Positions 11,725-20,766 of a stretch of 64,000 nt of DNA are shown piece by piece. Every line of letters starts with the position of its first letter. Position 1 is the stretch's first letter. Origin of the DNA: JAJPKK01 sp963824905 (GTDB lineage Bacteria; Pseudomonadota; Alphaproteobacteria; Rhizobiales; Xanthobacteraceae); the NCBI GenBank assembly GCA_963824905.1, contig CAWGRH010000016.1, positions 1-64,000 of the forward strand, written 5' to 3'. The notes beneath the pieces are model-generated. The model was not told where the DNA came from and ran no database searches. It saw only the letters and a list, made by a program, of their open reading frames with translations. Both the position numbers and the translations under genes were made by a program.

Positions 11725-11744
11725 GCTTGTGCTTCGGCTCAAGC
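11725..11744 (+). terminator. UUCG-capped stem-loop after the wall hydrolase gene
   Basis: GCTTGTGC-ttcg-GCTCAAGC, an 8-bp stem with one mismatch and a stable UUCG tetraloop, 31 bp after the stop of the SleB-like gene. There is no downstream T-run, so it may be a weak terminator or an mRNA 3'-end stabiliser. Confidence 0.4.
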
Positions 11745-11813
11745 GATCTAAAGGGAATTGCGCCGACGCTGCGTCGGCTCGACATCATTTTTGGTTTCAT
11801 AACCCTTATTGAA

Positions 11814-11831
11814 GTTATCGTTTTTGATAAC
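11814..11831. promoter_or_regulatory. Inverted-repeat operator candidate for the AbiE pair
   Basis: GTTATC-gttttt-GATAAC, a perfect 6-bp dyad ending five bases before the ATG of the AbiEi-like antitoxin. It fills exactly the 17-bp spacer between TTGAAG (11809) and TACAAT (11832). AbiEi antitoxins are known to repress their own operon by binding inverted repeats in the promoter. A start site set by that TACAAT would lie downstream of the ATG, so the true promoter may be further upstream. Confidence 0.5.
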
Positions 11832-11835
11832 TACA

Positions 11836-12438
11836 ATGCGGAATGTGAAGCGACGTGATCTCATCGAGAAGCTGGCTTGGGCCAACTCTGTCGGCGTCTG
11901 GGCATTCACCCCCCCAAGCTTTTCGGTGCTGATGGGCGGACTAGACCCCATCGCCCCGAACTACCTCAAATTGAAGATGAAGCGACTCTCCGATCAGGGG
12001 GTACTCATTCGCGCCACGCGCGGCATCTACGTCAATCCCGCAGCCCGGTCGACGCCGGCCGACATTCGGCGCCACCTCCTGCGTTTTCTGCGGCCTCGCG
12101 AGATCAGCTACGTGAGCCTTGAATCGAAGCTTTCGGAGGCAGGGGTCATCTCGCAGATTGCCACCACGCTGACTTGCATGACGACAGGATCACCGGGCCG
12201 ATTCGAGACGCCTTGGGGTGCGATAGAATTTACCCATACGGACCGCGAGATCGACATCGGGGCCGACGTTCTCGTCCAGAACGATGGAGTGCTGGAAGCC
12301 ACGATCCGCACCGCGGTTCGCGACTTGCGCCGCGTCGGCAGAAACCTCGATTTGATCGACGAAGAAATTCTTGGCGACGCCATTTCGGATGAAGAGGGCC
12401 CACATGAGCAACAAAGCGAACAAAGCGAGCGGGCTTAA
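11836..12438 (+). CDS. abiEi: AbiEi-family antitoxin/transcriptional regulator (type IV toxin-antitoxin)
   Basis: A 200-residue protein with an N-terminal winged helix-turn-helix (RRDLIEKLAWAN, then YLKLKMKRLSDQGVLIRATRGIYVNP, about residues 5-75) and a C-terminal domain of the AbiEi type (ISYVSLESKLSEAGVI ... TTLTCMTTGSPGRFETPWGAIEFTH). AbiEi proteins neutralise the AbiEii nucleotidyltransferase toxin without forming a stable complex and autorepress the operon. The start is ATG 11836; TTG 11809 would extend the protein by nine residues and would overlap the dyad. The 3' end overlaps the toxin gene by 35 bp, the usual coupled arrangement. The flanking bases are more AT-rich than the surrounding genome, consistent with a mobile defence module. 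Confidence 0.78.
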   Translation: MRNVKRRDLIEKLAWANSVGVWAFTPPSFSVLMGGLDPIAPNYLKLKMKRLSDQGVLIRATRGIYVNPAARSTPADIRRHLLRFLRPREISYVSLESKLSEAGVISQIATTLTCMTTGSPGRFETPWGAIEFTHTDREIDIGADVLVQNDGVLEATIRTAVRDLRRVGRNLDLIDEEILGDAISDEEGPHEQQSEQSERA

Positions 12439-13312
12439 GAGCGCGATCGATGCGTTCATCCGGCGGCGCGGCATCGAAGCTGGCATGAACCAGAATTTGA
12501 TGAAGGAGGCGATCCACCTTCATCTTCTGTCGGCGCTATCCGAGGCGGGCGTCCTTCAACACGTGATCTTTCAGGGGGGGACCGCGCTGCGCCTCTGCTA
12601 TGGCGGCGAGCGTTACAGCGAGGACCTCGACTTTGTTTGCGGCAAAGGCGGGCTCTATGTGAAAGATCTCGAATTGAACGCCGTGGTTGATAGCGCGCTC
12701 GAAATCACGAAGCGAACCCTGCATCGCGACTTCGATATCGACCCCGCGCAGATTTCCCTGAAACGTCCAGCGCACCCGGAGCTGGTCAAGGGAAGCGACG
12801 TAAGCGTCGTTGCATGGCAGATCGTGGTCCCCTTCAGCCCGACGCCAAAAACTCCAAAGTCGCGCATCAAGATCGAGTTCGACAACGTGCCGTCGTACGA
12901 CTCCAAACCGATGTCGGTCGGTGCGCCGCCGGGCCTTGTCCAAATTCAGGACGTCATTCTCAATACGGAGACCCCGAACGAGATTCTCGCGGACAAGGCG
13001 GTAGCGTTGATTGCTCGGGCGGCCCTCAAATACCGCGACGTGTGGGACGTCTGGTTCCTCCTCAACAAGCTCGGCGCGACACCCAATCGCGAGATCGTTC
13101 TGAAGAAACTCGCAGACTACAAAACCTCCGACATCACAGCGAAGGCCAACGCCCGTGTAAACGAGCTCGCAAAGGACGCGACGGCGACGGCTTTCTACAC
13201 GGAGATGAGACGTTTCCTCCCGTCCGCACGGGTCGAGCAAATGTCGCAAATGAACTTGCAGCGCACGATGCTTTCGGACAGCGCCGATCTCATCCGAAGG
13301 ACTGTCGTATAA
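12404..13312 (+). CDS. abiEii: AbiEii/AbiGii-family nucleotidyltransferase toxin
   Basis: A 302-residue DUF1814-type protein. The nucleotidyltransferase core is visible as FQGGTALRLCYGG, then RYSEDLDF (the GS-like motif and the two metal-binding acidic residues, about residues 53-75). The C-terminal motifs PNEILADKAVALIAR and KYRDVWDVWFL supply the conserved Lys and Asp positions. Family members transfer nucleotides, in characterised cases to tRNA acceptor stems, causing growth arrest and phage abortive infection. ATG 12404 is selected because AAGAGG lies eight bases upstream; 12371 has no such site. The gene overlaps the antitoxin gene. Both genes are intact, so the pair is probably active. 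Confidence 0.85.
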   Translation: MSNKANKASGLKSAIDAFIRRRGIEAGMNQNLMKEAIHLHLLSALSEAGVLQHVIFQGGTALRLCYGGERYSEDLDFVCGKGGLYVKDLELNAVVDSALEITKRTLHRDFDIDPAQISLKRPAHPELVKGSDVSVVAWQIVVPFSPTPKTPKSRIKIEFDNVPSYDSKPMSVGAPPGLVQIQDVILNTETPNEILADKAVALIARAALKYRDVWDVWFLLNKLGATPNREIVLKKLADYKTSDITAKANARVNELAKDATATAFYTEMRRFLPSARVEQMSQMNLQRTMLSDSADLIRRTVV

Positions 13313-13352
13313 GGCACGCCGTCTCGCCGGCGAACGGCATTCCGCGCCCCCA

Positions 13353-14222
13353 TCACATCTCGATGTCGAACCCGACATCGAGATTGGGCGCGGAGTGGAT
13401 GATCGCTCCCGACGAGAGATAGTCGACCCCGGTGGCGGCGATCGCGGCCGCGGTCGCGTGGGTGATGCCGCCGGAGGCCTCGGTTACGACGCGCCCGGCC
13501 GCCATGGCCACGGCGGTTTTCAGGGTCGGGACGTCCATGTTGTCGAGCAGCACGACGTCGGCCATCCCGGTGTCGAGCACCTCGCGCAACTGCTCGAGCG
13601 TATCGACCTCGATCTCGATCTTGACGAGATGGCCGGCGACCGCCCGCGCCCGGGCGAGCACCGCGCGGATGCCACCGGCGACCGCGATATGGTTGTCCTT
13701 GATGAGGATTGCGTCGTCGAGCCCGAACCGGTGATTGAAGCCGCCGCCGCAGCGCACGGCGTATTTCTCGAGCGCGCGCAGCCCCGGCGTCGTCTTGCGG
13801 GTGCAGCACACCCGCGCATTGGTGCCGGCGATCAGGCGCACGAAGGCCGTCGTCGCCGTGGCGATGCCGGAGAGATGGCCGAGAAAATTGAGCGCGACGC
13901 GCTCGGCGCCGAGCACGGCGCGGGCGTCGCCGGTGACGGCAAGGAGGGACGCGCCGGCCTCGACCGCATCGCCGTCGCGCGCCTGGGCGGTGATGGCGAC
14001 GCCAGGATCGAGCCGGCGCAGCGCCGCTTCGACAAGAGGCAGTCCGCTGATCGCCCCCGCCCGGCGCGCCGCGACGACGCCGCGCGCCCGCGTGCCGGCC
14101 GGCACCGTCGCAATCGAGGTGACGTCGCCGGCACGGCCGAGGTCCTCTTCGAGGGCGCGGTCGACCGCGCTCTCGATGACGAGAGGCGACAGGAAGGCGT
14201 CGGGATAGAGCGTTGCAATCAT
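13353..14222 (-). CDS. nadC: Nicotinate-nucleotide pyrophosphorylase (quinolinate phosphoribosyltransferase)
   Basis: NadC converts quinolinate and PRPP to nicotinate mononucleotide in de novo NAD synthesis. The protein is 289 residues, normal for the family. Diagnostic segments are EEDLGRAGDVTS near the N-terminus, NFLGHLSGIATAT, the active-site stretch CTRKTTPGLRALEKYAVRCGGG, HRFGLDDAILIKDNHI, and the barrel-end motif EASGGIT ... GVDYLSSGAIIHS. ATG 14222 (MIATLYPDAF) matches the family start; the frame stays open upstream only because it reads through a palindromic repeat. The partner genes nadA and nadB are not in this window. The gene converges with the AbiE pair. Confidence 0.93.
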   Translation of the reverse strand: MIATLYPDAFLSPLVIESAVDRALEEDLGRAGDVTSIATVPAGTRARGVVAARRAGAISGLPLVEAALRRLDPGVAITAQARDGDAVEAGASLLAVTGDARAVLGAERVALNFLGHLSGIATATTAFVRLIAGTNARVCCTRKTTPGLRALEKYAVRCGGGFNHRFGLDDAILIKDNHIAVAGGIRAVLARARAVAGHLVKIEIEVDTLEQLREVLDTGMADVVLLDNMDVPTLKTAVAMAAGRVVTEASGGITHATAAAIAATGVDYLSSGAIIHSAPNLDVGFDIEM

Positions 14223-14260
14223 GGACGTTGACTTAGCCGAAGCGGGAGGCAGTTGAAACC

Positions 14261-14362
14261 TCGTCATTCCGGGCACCGCGCAGCGGTGAACCGGAATCCA
14301 GATCTTTTTGCGACGAGACCTGGATTCCGGGTTCCGCCTTGCGGCGCCCCGGAATGACGAGG
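14261..14362. repeat. Palindromic intergenic repeat, family B
   Basis: The outer arms CTCGTCATTCCGGG and CCCGGAATGACGAG form a long inverted repeat, with inner mirrored segments GGAATCCAG and CTGGATTCC. One copy is seen in the window, between divergent nadC and the glycosyltransferase gene. It is non-coding. Confidence 0.8.
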
Positions 14363-14443
14363 AAATTGCACTCGCCTGAGACGACAATGGACGCCGCGAC
14401 CGCCGCCCTGGAAATAGCACCGCCGGGCTGATAGAGCCGGGCG

Positions 14444-15397
14444 ATGGCCGCCTCCGCTGCGAACCGCGCGCCGGATATCTCCGTCGTGCTCGCCACTTAC
14501 AATCGCCGCCACACGCTGCCGCGGGCGATTGCGAGCGTGCTCGCGCAAGAGGATGCCGCGTTCGAGTTGATCGTGGTCGACGACGCCTCGCGTGACGACA
14601 CAGGGGCCTATCTCGCGGCGCTCGACGATCCGCGCATCCACGTCATCACCTGCCCGGACAATGGCGGCCCGAGCGCGGCGCGCAACCGCGGGCTCGCGGC
14701 GGCGCGCGCCGACATCGTCGCGTTTCTCGATTCCGACGACGCCTACCGGCCGCGCCGCCTCGCCGCGCCGCTCGCGGCGTTCGCGGCAGACCAGGGCCTC
14801 GTCGCCACCCTGAGCTCGGCCGTCAAGCACGACCGCGACGGCCCGCGCAACGCGGTCATCCCGGCGGTGAAGCTCGCGGCCCCGGCCTTCGAATGGGCGC
14901 TGATCTGCGATCTCATCCCGGTCGAGGCGACGAGCATCACGGTGCGGCGCGCGGCGGCGCTCGCGGCCGGCGGCTTCTGCGAACGGCTGCGGCTCACCGA
15001 GGACCGCGAGTTCCTGATCCGGCTCGCCCGCCACGGCGGCGGCGAGCTGCTGCCCGACCTGCTGTGGGAGAAATTCTCCGGCGACGACAACCTGTCGAAC
15101 GACTGGGCAAAGGCCGGGCAAGGGCTTGCCGCCTATGTGCGCGAGCGGCCTGAATACGCGGGGCGTTTCCGCAAGGTCGGGAGCTATCTCGCGACCAAGG
15201 TGCTCGTCGCCGACCTGCGGCTTGGCCTTTGGGACGCGTTCCGGCGCGATTTTCGTGCGCTCTGCGCCGCCGGCCTGATCGGCGCCGATCCCCTGCGCCT
15301 CATCCGCGACCACCGGGAGGTCCGCCGCTACCGCCGGGCCATGTCCGGGGCGATGGGTCTCGGGAGCCTGACCGGGCCACCGGCGGCCTGGCGGTGA
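14444..15397 (+). CDS. Glycosyltransferase family 2
   Basis: A 317-residue GT-A glycosyltransferase. The nucleotide-sugar site starts with SVVLATYNRRHTLPRAIASV (about residues 13-32), then LIVVDDASRDDTGAYL, GGPSAARNRGLAAARADIVAFLDSDD with the DxD-type metal motif (DSDD, near residue 105), and the acceptor-side motif LTEDREFLIRLARHG, where the ED pair is the usual catalytic-base region. No membrane span is seen, so it is a cytosolic or peripheral enzyme. Acceptor and sugar are unknown; there is no polysaccharide cluster around it. It is divergent from nadC, with repeat B in the gap. Confidence 0.85.
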   Translation: MAASAANRAPDISVVLATYNRRHTLPRAIASVLAQEDAAFELIVVDDASRDDTGAYLAALDDPRIHVITCPDNGGPSAARNRGLAAARADIVAFLDSDDAYRPRRLAAPLAAFAADQGLVATLSSAVKHDRDGPRNAVIPAVKLAAPAFEWALICDLIPVEATSITVRRAAALAAGGFCERLRLTEDREFLIRLARHGGGELLPDLLWEKFSGDDNLSNDWAKAGQGLAAYVRERPEYAGRFRKVGSYLATKVLVADLRLGLWDAFRRDFRALCAAGLIGADPLRLIRDHREVRRYRRAMSGAMGLGSLTGPPAAWR

Positions 15398-15500
15398 GTC
15401 CGTAAAGACACACTCGACCGGCCGTAAGTCCTTTTCGGCGCAGACTTTCCGAGATTTCAGAAAAAATTTACCACGATATCGAACCCTACAGGGGCTCACC

Positions 15501-15519
15501 CTGACTAACGAGTTGTCAG
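15501..15519. promoter_or_regulatory. Dyad upstream of the AcuI-type gene
   Basis: CTGACTAAC-ga-GTTGTCAG, an inverted repeat with one bulged base, about 22 bp before the start codon. It is placed as an operator would be for the downstream reductase. No regulator gene is adjacent. Confidence 0.35.
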
Positions 15520-15540
15520 GGGTGACGGTAGAGGGGTTGG

Positions 15541-16533
15541 TTGGTCGTGGGGACTTTCAAGGCCATAGTCGTCGACAAGACCGACAGCGGCCAGTCCGTT
15601 GCGCTCACCGACTTCGACGAAGCCGCCCTGATGGACGGCAATGTCGTCCTGCGGCCGGAATGGTCGACCGTCAACTACAAGGACGGTCTTGCCATCACTG
15701 CCAAGGCGCCGGTGGTGCGCCGGTTCCCGATGATCGCGGGCGTCGACGGCGCCGGCACGGTGGAGACCTCCACCCACCCGGACTGGAAGTCCGGCGACAA
15801 ATTCATTCTCAACGGCTGCGGCTGTGGCGAGACCCATCTCGGCCTCTATGCGCAGAAGGCGCGCGTCGACGGCGACTGGCTGACCTCGCTCCCGGCGAAG
15901 TTCTCCGTCCGCGACGCAATGGCGATCGGAACCGCGGGCTATACCGCGATGCTCGCCGTCATGGCGCTCGAGCGCGCCGGCGTCACTCCGGACCGCGGGC
16001 CGATCGTCGTCACCGGTGCCGCCGGCGGCGTCGGTTCGACCGCCGTCGCCCTGCTGGCGAAGCTCGGCTACCAAGTTACCGCCTCCACCGGGCGTACCGA
16101 GGAGGAAGCCTATCTCAAGAGCCTCGGCGCGTCCGAGGTGATCGGGCGCAGCGAACTGACCGGGCCGGTGCGCCCGCTCGCCAAGGAGCGCTGGGCCGGT
16201 GGCATCGACAGCGTCGGATCGACGACACTCGCCAACGTGCTGTCGATGATCCGTTACGGCGGTGCGGTAGCGGCCTGCGGACTCGCGGGAGGTATCGACC
16301 TGCCGACGACGGTCGCACCGTTCATCCTGCGCGCCGTCTCGCTCATCGGGATCGAGTCGGTCTACGCCTCGAAGGTGATTCGCAAGGAAGCCTGGACAAG
16401 GCTTGGAAAGGACCTCGACATGAACAAGTTGTCAGAGATGACAGCTGAGATCGGCCTCGCCGATACGATAGAAGCTGGAAAAAAAATAGTAAACGGCCGC
16501 GTGCGCGGTCGACTTGTGGTGAAAATCGGGTAA
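15541..16533 (+). CDS. acuI: Acrylyl-CoA reductase/YhdH-type MDR oxidoreductase
   Basis: A medium-chain dehydrogenase/reductase of the AcuI/YhdH group, NADPH-dependent enzymes that reduce acrylyl-CoA to propionyl-CoA. The sequence has the group hallmark WSTVNYKDGLAITAKAPVVR near the N-terminus, PMIAGVDGAGTV, the nucleotide-binding GAAGGVGSTAVALLAKLGY (about residues 160-180) and GIDSVGSTTLANVLSMIRYGG. There are no catalytic zinc ligands, as expected. The total of 330 residues is normal. The start is TTG 15541 or GTG 15547; GAGGGG sits just upstream of both. The function would detoxify acrylyl-CoA formed from DMSP or 3-hydroxypropionate; the exact substrate here is inferred from the family. 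Confidence 0.82.
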   Translation: MVVGTFKAIVVDKTDSGQSVALTDFDEAALMDGNVVLRPEWSTVNYKDGLAITAKAPVVRRFPMIAGVDGAGTVETSTHPDWKSGDKFILNGCGCGETHLGLYAQKARVDGDWLTSLPAKFSVRDAMAIGTAGYTAMLAVMALERAGVTPDRGPIVVTGAAGGVGSTAVALLAKLGYQVTASTGRTEEEAYLKSLGASEVIGRSELTGPVRPLAKERWAGGIDSVGSTTLANVLSMIRYGGAVAACGLAGGIDLPTTVAPFILRAVSLIGIESVYASKVIRKEAWTRLGKDLDMNKLSEMTAEIGLADTIEAGKKIVNGRVRGRLVVKIG

Positions 16534-16635
16534 ATTTGTTCAGGATTTATCGACCAAATCCGAGCATAATTTACTTCGATCTCCATGGTACTTTTGGGAA
16601 GAGATCGACACACATTGGGGTTGGGGGTCGTCGTC

Positions 16636-17097
16636 ATGTTCGCGCGTAGTTTGCTTGTCGTTGCAGCTCTCTCGGCCACCCTCCCGGCGTATGCCGGTGA
16701 GCTGAGGCCCGAGGATGCCAAGCGCTTCGTCGCCGGCAAGTATTTCAGCTATAACTGTTTCGAGGGAACCCGGGGCATGGGCCGCATCCAAGCGGACGGC
16801 TCGGTCGCCGGCACGATCCAGATCCGCGGCTCCGGACCGGTGCATACGATGACGCTGCCGGCGGGGACGGTGCGGGTGCAGCCCGATTCGATCTGTGCGT
16901 CGGTGCGCGGCGTGCCGTTCAGCCCCTGCTTCAACGTCAACCAGATCGACCAGAAGAGCTTCCGCGGTTCCGTCAGCGGGCTCGGCTTCGCCTACTGCGA
17001 TTTCGTGCGCCACAACCCGCGCGTCGACGTCGCAGAGTTCGACCGGAGCGACGGGCCAGCCCCAGTCGCACTCGGGCGACACCAGCAAGGCCCGTAG
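16636..17097 (+). CDS. Small secreted protein, function unknown
   Basis: A 153-residue protein starting MFARSLLVVAALSATLPAYAGE, a clear cleavable signal peptide (about residues 1-20). The mature part is a small beta-rich domain with four Cys (NCFEGTRGMG, DSICASV, SPCFNV, FAYCDF) that could make two disulfides. The frame is open back to 16585, but ATG 16636 gives the signal peptide. I do not recognise a characterised family; similar short periplasmic proteins occur in rhizobia. It converges with the DUF2339 gene. Confidence 0.65.
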   Translation: MFARSLLVVAALSATLPAYAGELRPEDAKRFVAGKYFSYNCFEGTRGMGRIQADGSVAGTIQIRGSGPVHTMTLPAGTVRVQPDSICASVRGVPFSPCFNVNQIDQKSFRGSVSGLGFAYCDFVRHNPRVDVAEFDRSDGPAPVALGRHQQGP

Positions 17098-17122
17098 CTC
17101 GGTCAGCCAGTAAGGTCTGACA

Positions 17123-19884
17123 TCATGCTCCCAGCTCAGGCGGGCCGGTCTCCTGCGCCGGCCGCCGCGGCGGGAACAGCAGATGCTGGTAGAGGTAGCC
17201 AATTCCCACCAGCACCAGTCCCAGCCCGATAAACGAGAGTGCGCGCCAGATCCCGGTGAGGTCGGACATATCGACCAGAAATACCTTGGCGATGGTGAGC
17301 ACGACGACGGCAGCGGACGCAAGCCGCGCCGGCTTGGAGTCGAGCAGCAGCCCGACGACCAAGCAGCGCCACGCCGAAGCCGAGCCAGACTGCGGATAGT
17401 GTGTACTGCTCGGGATCGGTCGTCTCGCCTGCGGTCAGCGCCGGCCCATGATAGAATCGCATTATCTGAAAAGTGAGATAGCCGAGCGCAAGCGCGACCG
17501 ACACCGCGGCTGAAATCGCGCGGTAGGCCATCGGGCGCGTCCCGCGCGTGACCAGGGCGAGGATGATCGCCAGCACTGCAGGCAGCCCGTAGCCCAGCAG
17601 GATGAGGTTGAGGAACGGGCCGCCGACCGGTGCATCGGTCACCAGCGGGTTCTCGACGAAGCCGAGGCCTACGACGATCGCCGCCAGCGTGACGGCGGCG
17701 ATCACCACTGCGCCGATATCGTAGACGATGCTGCCGGTGCGTGCGCGCAGCCATTCGAGCCCGATGGCGATGGCGAGGCCTGCCGAGACCTGTAGCGCGA
17801 CTTCCGCGAGCCCGCCGGTCGCCTCGTAGATGTCGCCGCCGTTCGTGGCGTGGCGGATCTCGAAGAACACCAGGAGCACGGTGAACAGGATCGCCGCCGC
17901 TTCGAGGATGCGCGCCGGCAAATCGTCGCCGCGGCGGCGCAGCAGGTGCCCGGCGATCCAGAACGAAACCGCCGGCACCCCGTAGCCGTAAAGCAGCCAG
18001 TTGAAGATCGGCCCGGTGCCGACATCGCTGCCGGCGATGCGGGGCTCCCAGGCGATCCGCGCGAGCACGAGCACTGCGGCCGCCGCAGCCAGCCAGCGCA
18101 GCAACGGCAGCGGCCGCTTCCCGGCGACCCAGGCGATGCCCGGCGCCATGAGAGCCAAGCCGATGGTCAGCCAGCCCTTCTCCAACGCAAAGGTAAGCGT
18201 GAGCGCGAGCGCAGCCGCCGCGCCCGCAGCAAAAAGCGCCGCCGCCGCGGCGATGCCGGGCCGCGGCGGGCGCCCGGTCAGCCGCTCGGCAGCGACCGCT
18301 TGCCCCGCGGCGAGCAGCAGCGCCAGCCCGGCGAACGGGATCGAGCGGTCGAGGCCGCCGATCCGGTAATAGAGCGCAACCAGGATCGCGAGCGGGGCGA
18401 GCACACCCGTCGCCGCCCACAGCACCGGAACGGCCGCATGGTCGCGGCGTCCCTGGATCAGATAGCCCGCACCGGCGAACGCCGCCGCGAGGCCCACGCC
18501 CAGCACGAGATGCCAGGTGATGCTCGTGGGCGACGGCTCCGAAGCGCCGCTGGGGCCCGACGCCACGAGGTGCGACGTGACCGGATCGACCGCCCAGGCG
18601 GTGATGACGAGGGCAGCGAGCGCCGCCGCGACCGGGAGCGCACCGGCCGCTGCATCCGTGCGCCAGGCGATCGCGATCGTCGCTACCGTCAGCACCGCAA
18701 AGACGGCCGTCGCGGCAGCGGAATGGTCCTGTGCCGCCACGATGAGGGCCGCCACCGCGAGATAGACGGCGAGTGCGCCCGACGACACCGCATCGATCCG
18801 GCCGGGGGCCGCAGCCGGCCCGTACCACAGGCCGGCGACGATCAGGAGTGCGGCGAGGACGAAACCCGCCACCGCGTGGAAGAGATGCGGCGCCGCGGTC
18901 CCGGCTTGCGCGATATCGGGCAGCCCCCAGAAAAGGCTGAAGGCGAGCGCCGCGATCGCGAGCCATCGCCACAGCCGCAGGCGGGCGAGCGCGAACGCGG
19001 CCGCGGTGACGACCGCGAGATAGAGATAGAGCGCCCAGTAGTCGGGCTTGTCCGATTGGACGAGGAGCGGCGTAACCTCGGCGCCGACGAGGCCGAGCGC
19101 CGCCAGCGCCGGCCCGTGCAGCATGGCGGCGGCGAGCGCGACGAGCGCCACGATGCCGAGCATCAGGAACGCGGCCGCGGGCGCGAGAAATCCGTAGAGC
19201 GCGTAGGCGGCCCACACGGTCGCGAACGCCACTGTGGTGCCGGCGGCGGTGAGAATGCTCGGAATGTTCGCGATGGAGCCGGCGGCATCCGGAGCCGGCT
19301 GGCGGCGGCGCAGCCACTCCCCGCTTCCCGCGAGAGCCGCCGCCAGAAGCCAGCCGAGCGCAATGCGCACGCCGGGCCCGATCCAGCCCTGCTCGATCGA
19401 ATAGCGCACCAGGAAGACACCGCCGAGCGCGAGCGCGAGGCCGCCGACCCAGATCACCCAACGGGTGCCGAAGCGTTCCTCGAGGCTGGGCCGTTCCGGC
19501 GCAGGCGCGGCCGGCGCGCGCGGCACGAATGGCGGTGGTGGGGGAGGCGGCAGATCTGCCACCGGCTCGCCCGGCGGGGCGGGTGGCGGCGGAATCGGCG
19601 GCGTCTCGGAAGGCGCCGCAACGAGGGGCGCGACCGGCGACGACACCGGAGCAGCAAACGGCGCCTCGCCCCAGCGCGCGCGTTCCAGTTGGGCGAGGCG
19701 CGTTTCGAGCGCACCGACGCGTGCGGCAAGCGTCGAGGCCGATGCCGGCTCAATGCCGTCGATTTCGGGATTCGAGAGCTTTCAGCCGCCGGCGCAGTCG
19801 TATGCTGACGACGGCGCCAACGACACCGGCAACCGGTGTGAGCAGCAGCGCAACAACCACAAGGGCCCAGAACAGCTCTTCCAA
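17123..19884 (-). pseudogene. DUF2339 polytopic membrane protein, two frameshifts
   Basis: A very large membrane protein with about 25 hydrophobic spans, characteristic of DUF2339 (function unknown). The pieces are an N-terminal span and coiled segment from TTG 19884 (LEELFWALVVVALLL ... RLRRRLKALES), a shift near 19770 into EIDGIEPASASTLAARVGALE, the long body with the Pro-rich linker (APPGEPVADLPPPPP) and FGTRWVIWVGGLALALGG, and a second shift near 17360. After that the true C-terminus continues in another frame as VVGLLLDSKPARLAS ... WRALSFIGLGLVLVGIGYL. Both breaks are single-base events. Reading either side in the wrong frame gives Arg/Ala-rich nonsense, so the intact ancestor is clear. 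It could be a decaying gene or two sequence errors. Confidence 0.8.
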
Positions 19885-19979
19885 GGCCGTGATCCCCGCT
19901 TACGTGTTTCCGAGAGAAGCTCGTTCGATTCAAACGGTGTCGTTCGGCAAGGTACTCGAACTGCGCGATCGGCACACGG

Positions 19980-20162
19980 TTGGAAGTCGGCAACCGGCTG
20001 GTCGAGCTCGGTATCCCCTTCATCTTCGCCACGGGTTATGGCGAGCGGGCCCCGATCCCATCCGGGCTCGACCAGGTGCCGGTGATCCAGAAGCCCTATA
20101 CGCGCGACACCATCGAGCTGGCGATGGGCGCGCTGGCGCGGGCCGGCGCCCAGAGCGCCTAG
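19980..20162 (+). pseudogene. C-terminal remnant of a response-regulator receiver domain
   Basis: About 60 codons with the second half of a receiver domain: GNRLVELGIPFIFATGYGE (beta-4 with the conserved Thr) and PVIQKPYTRDTIELAM (beta-5 Lys-Pro). The phospho-acceptor Asp and everything before it are missing, and upstream in-frame sequence is not receiver-like. It abuts the start of the DUF2339 gene, which reads the other way. It appears to be the residue of a single-domain response regulator truncated by rearrangement. Confidence 0.6.
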
Positions 20163-20530
20163 CGCCCCGGCAGCAGCGACACGCCGAACCAGACGCCGAG
20201 GAGGTAGGCGCCGGCTCCGATCACCACGCCGGCCACGAGAGCGCGGTCTGAGACCAGCGGGCGCTCGCCGGCGAAGCGCAGGATCAGCACCGCCAGCACC
20301 CCCAGCACGCAGAAATAGAACAGGGGATGGCGGATGATCCCGTCGCCGAACGGGCGCTGGGCGGCATACATGCCAAACACCATGCCGCCGAGCGCCATGC
20401 CGCCGAGCCACCACGACAAGGCGCGTAGCGCCGCCTCGGGGGACCACGCCTCATCGGCGGGAGCCTGTTTTGCTGGCGCCTGACTGGTTGGGACGGTTGC
20501 GGACGGATCGGGCTCGGTCGGCTCTGTCAC
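20159..20530 (-). CDS. Three-span membrane protein, function unknown
   Basis: A 123-residue protein from GTG 20530. An N-terminal acidic/Pro-rich segment (TEPTEPDPSATVPTSQ) is followed by three hydrophobic spans: LSWWLGGMALGGMVFGMY, FYFCVLGVLAVLIL and LVAGVVIGAGAYLLGVWF. The frame is open further upstream, but that part is Arg-rich and non-proteinlike. No family is recognised. Its 3' end meets the receiver-domain remnant with a 4-bp overlap on the opposite strand. Confidence 0.6.
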   Translation of the reverse strand: MTEPTEPDPSATVPTSQAPAKQAPADEAWSPEAALRALSWWLGGMALGGMVFGMYAAQRPFGDGIIRHPLFYFCVLGVLAVLILRFAGERPLVSDRALVAGVVIGAGAYLLGVWFGVSLLPGR

Positions 20531-20766
20531 CTCGTCACCTGTTCTCCTCGCCGAGCGGCGAGGCCTTTCTATCGCATTGCAGCGGCATGCGGCCGGTCGA
20601 GCGGGGGGCCGTGGCGGTCGTCCACGGGGGATGGTGGCGCAAATTATCACCTCCCCTCGCCCATGCAATCGGCACCGCCGCGATCGCTCCCCTGTGCGGA
20701 GCGCTGCGGTGAACCTTCCCGGCGGTTGGGACACCAAGTGACGTGGATGCCGTCGAGAGGATCGAG

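Noticed and set aside
16540..19461. 973-codon minus-strand frame over the DUF2339 gene
   Set aside because: Arg/Ala/Gly-rich shadow frame; the hydrophobic spans of DUF2339 are in the other frame.
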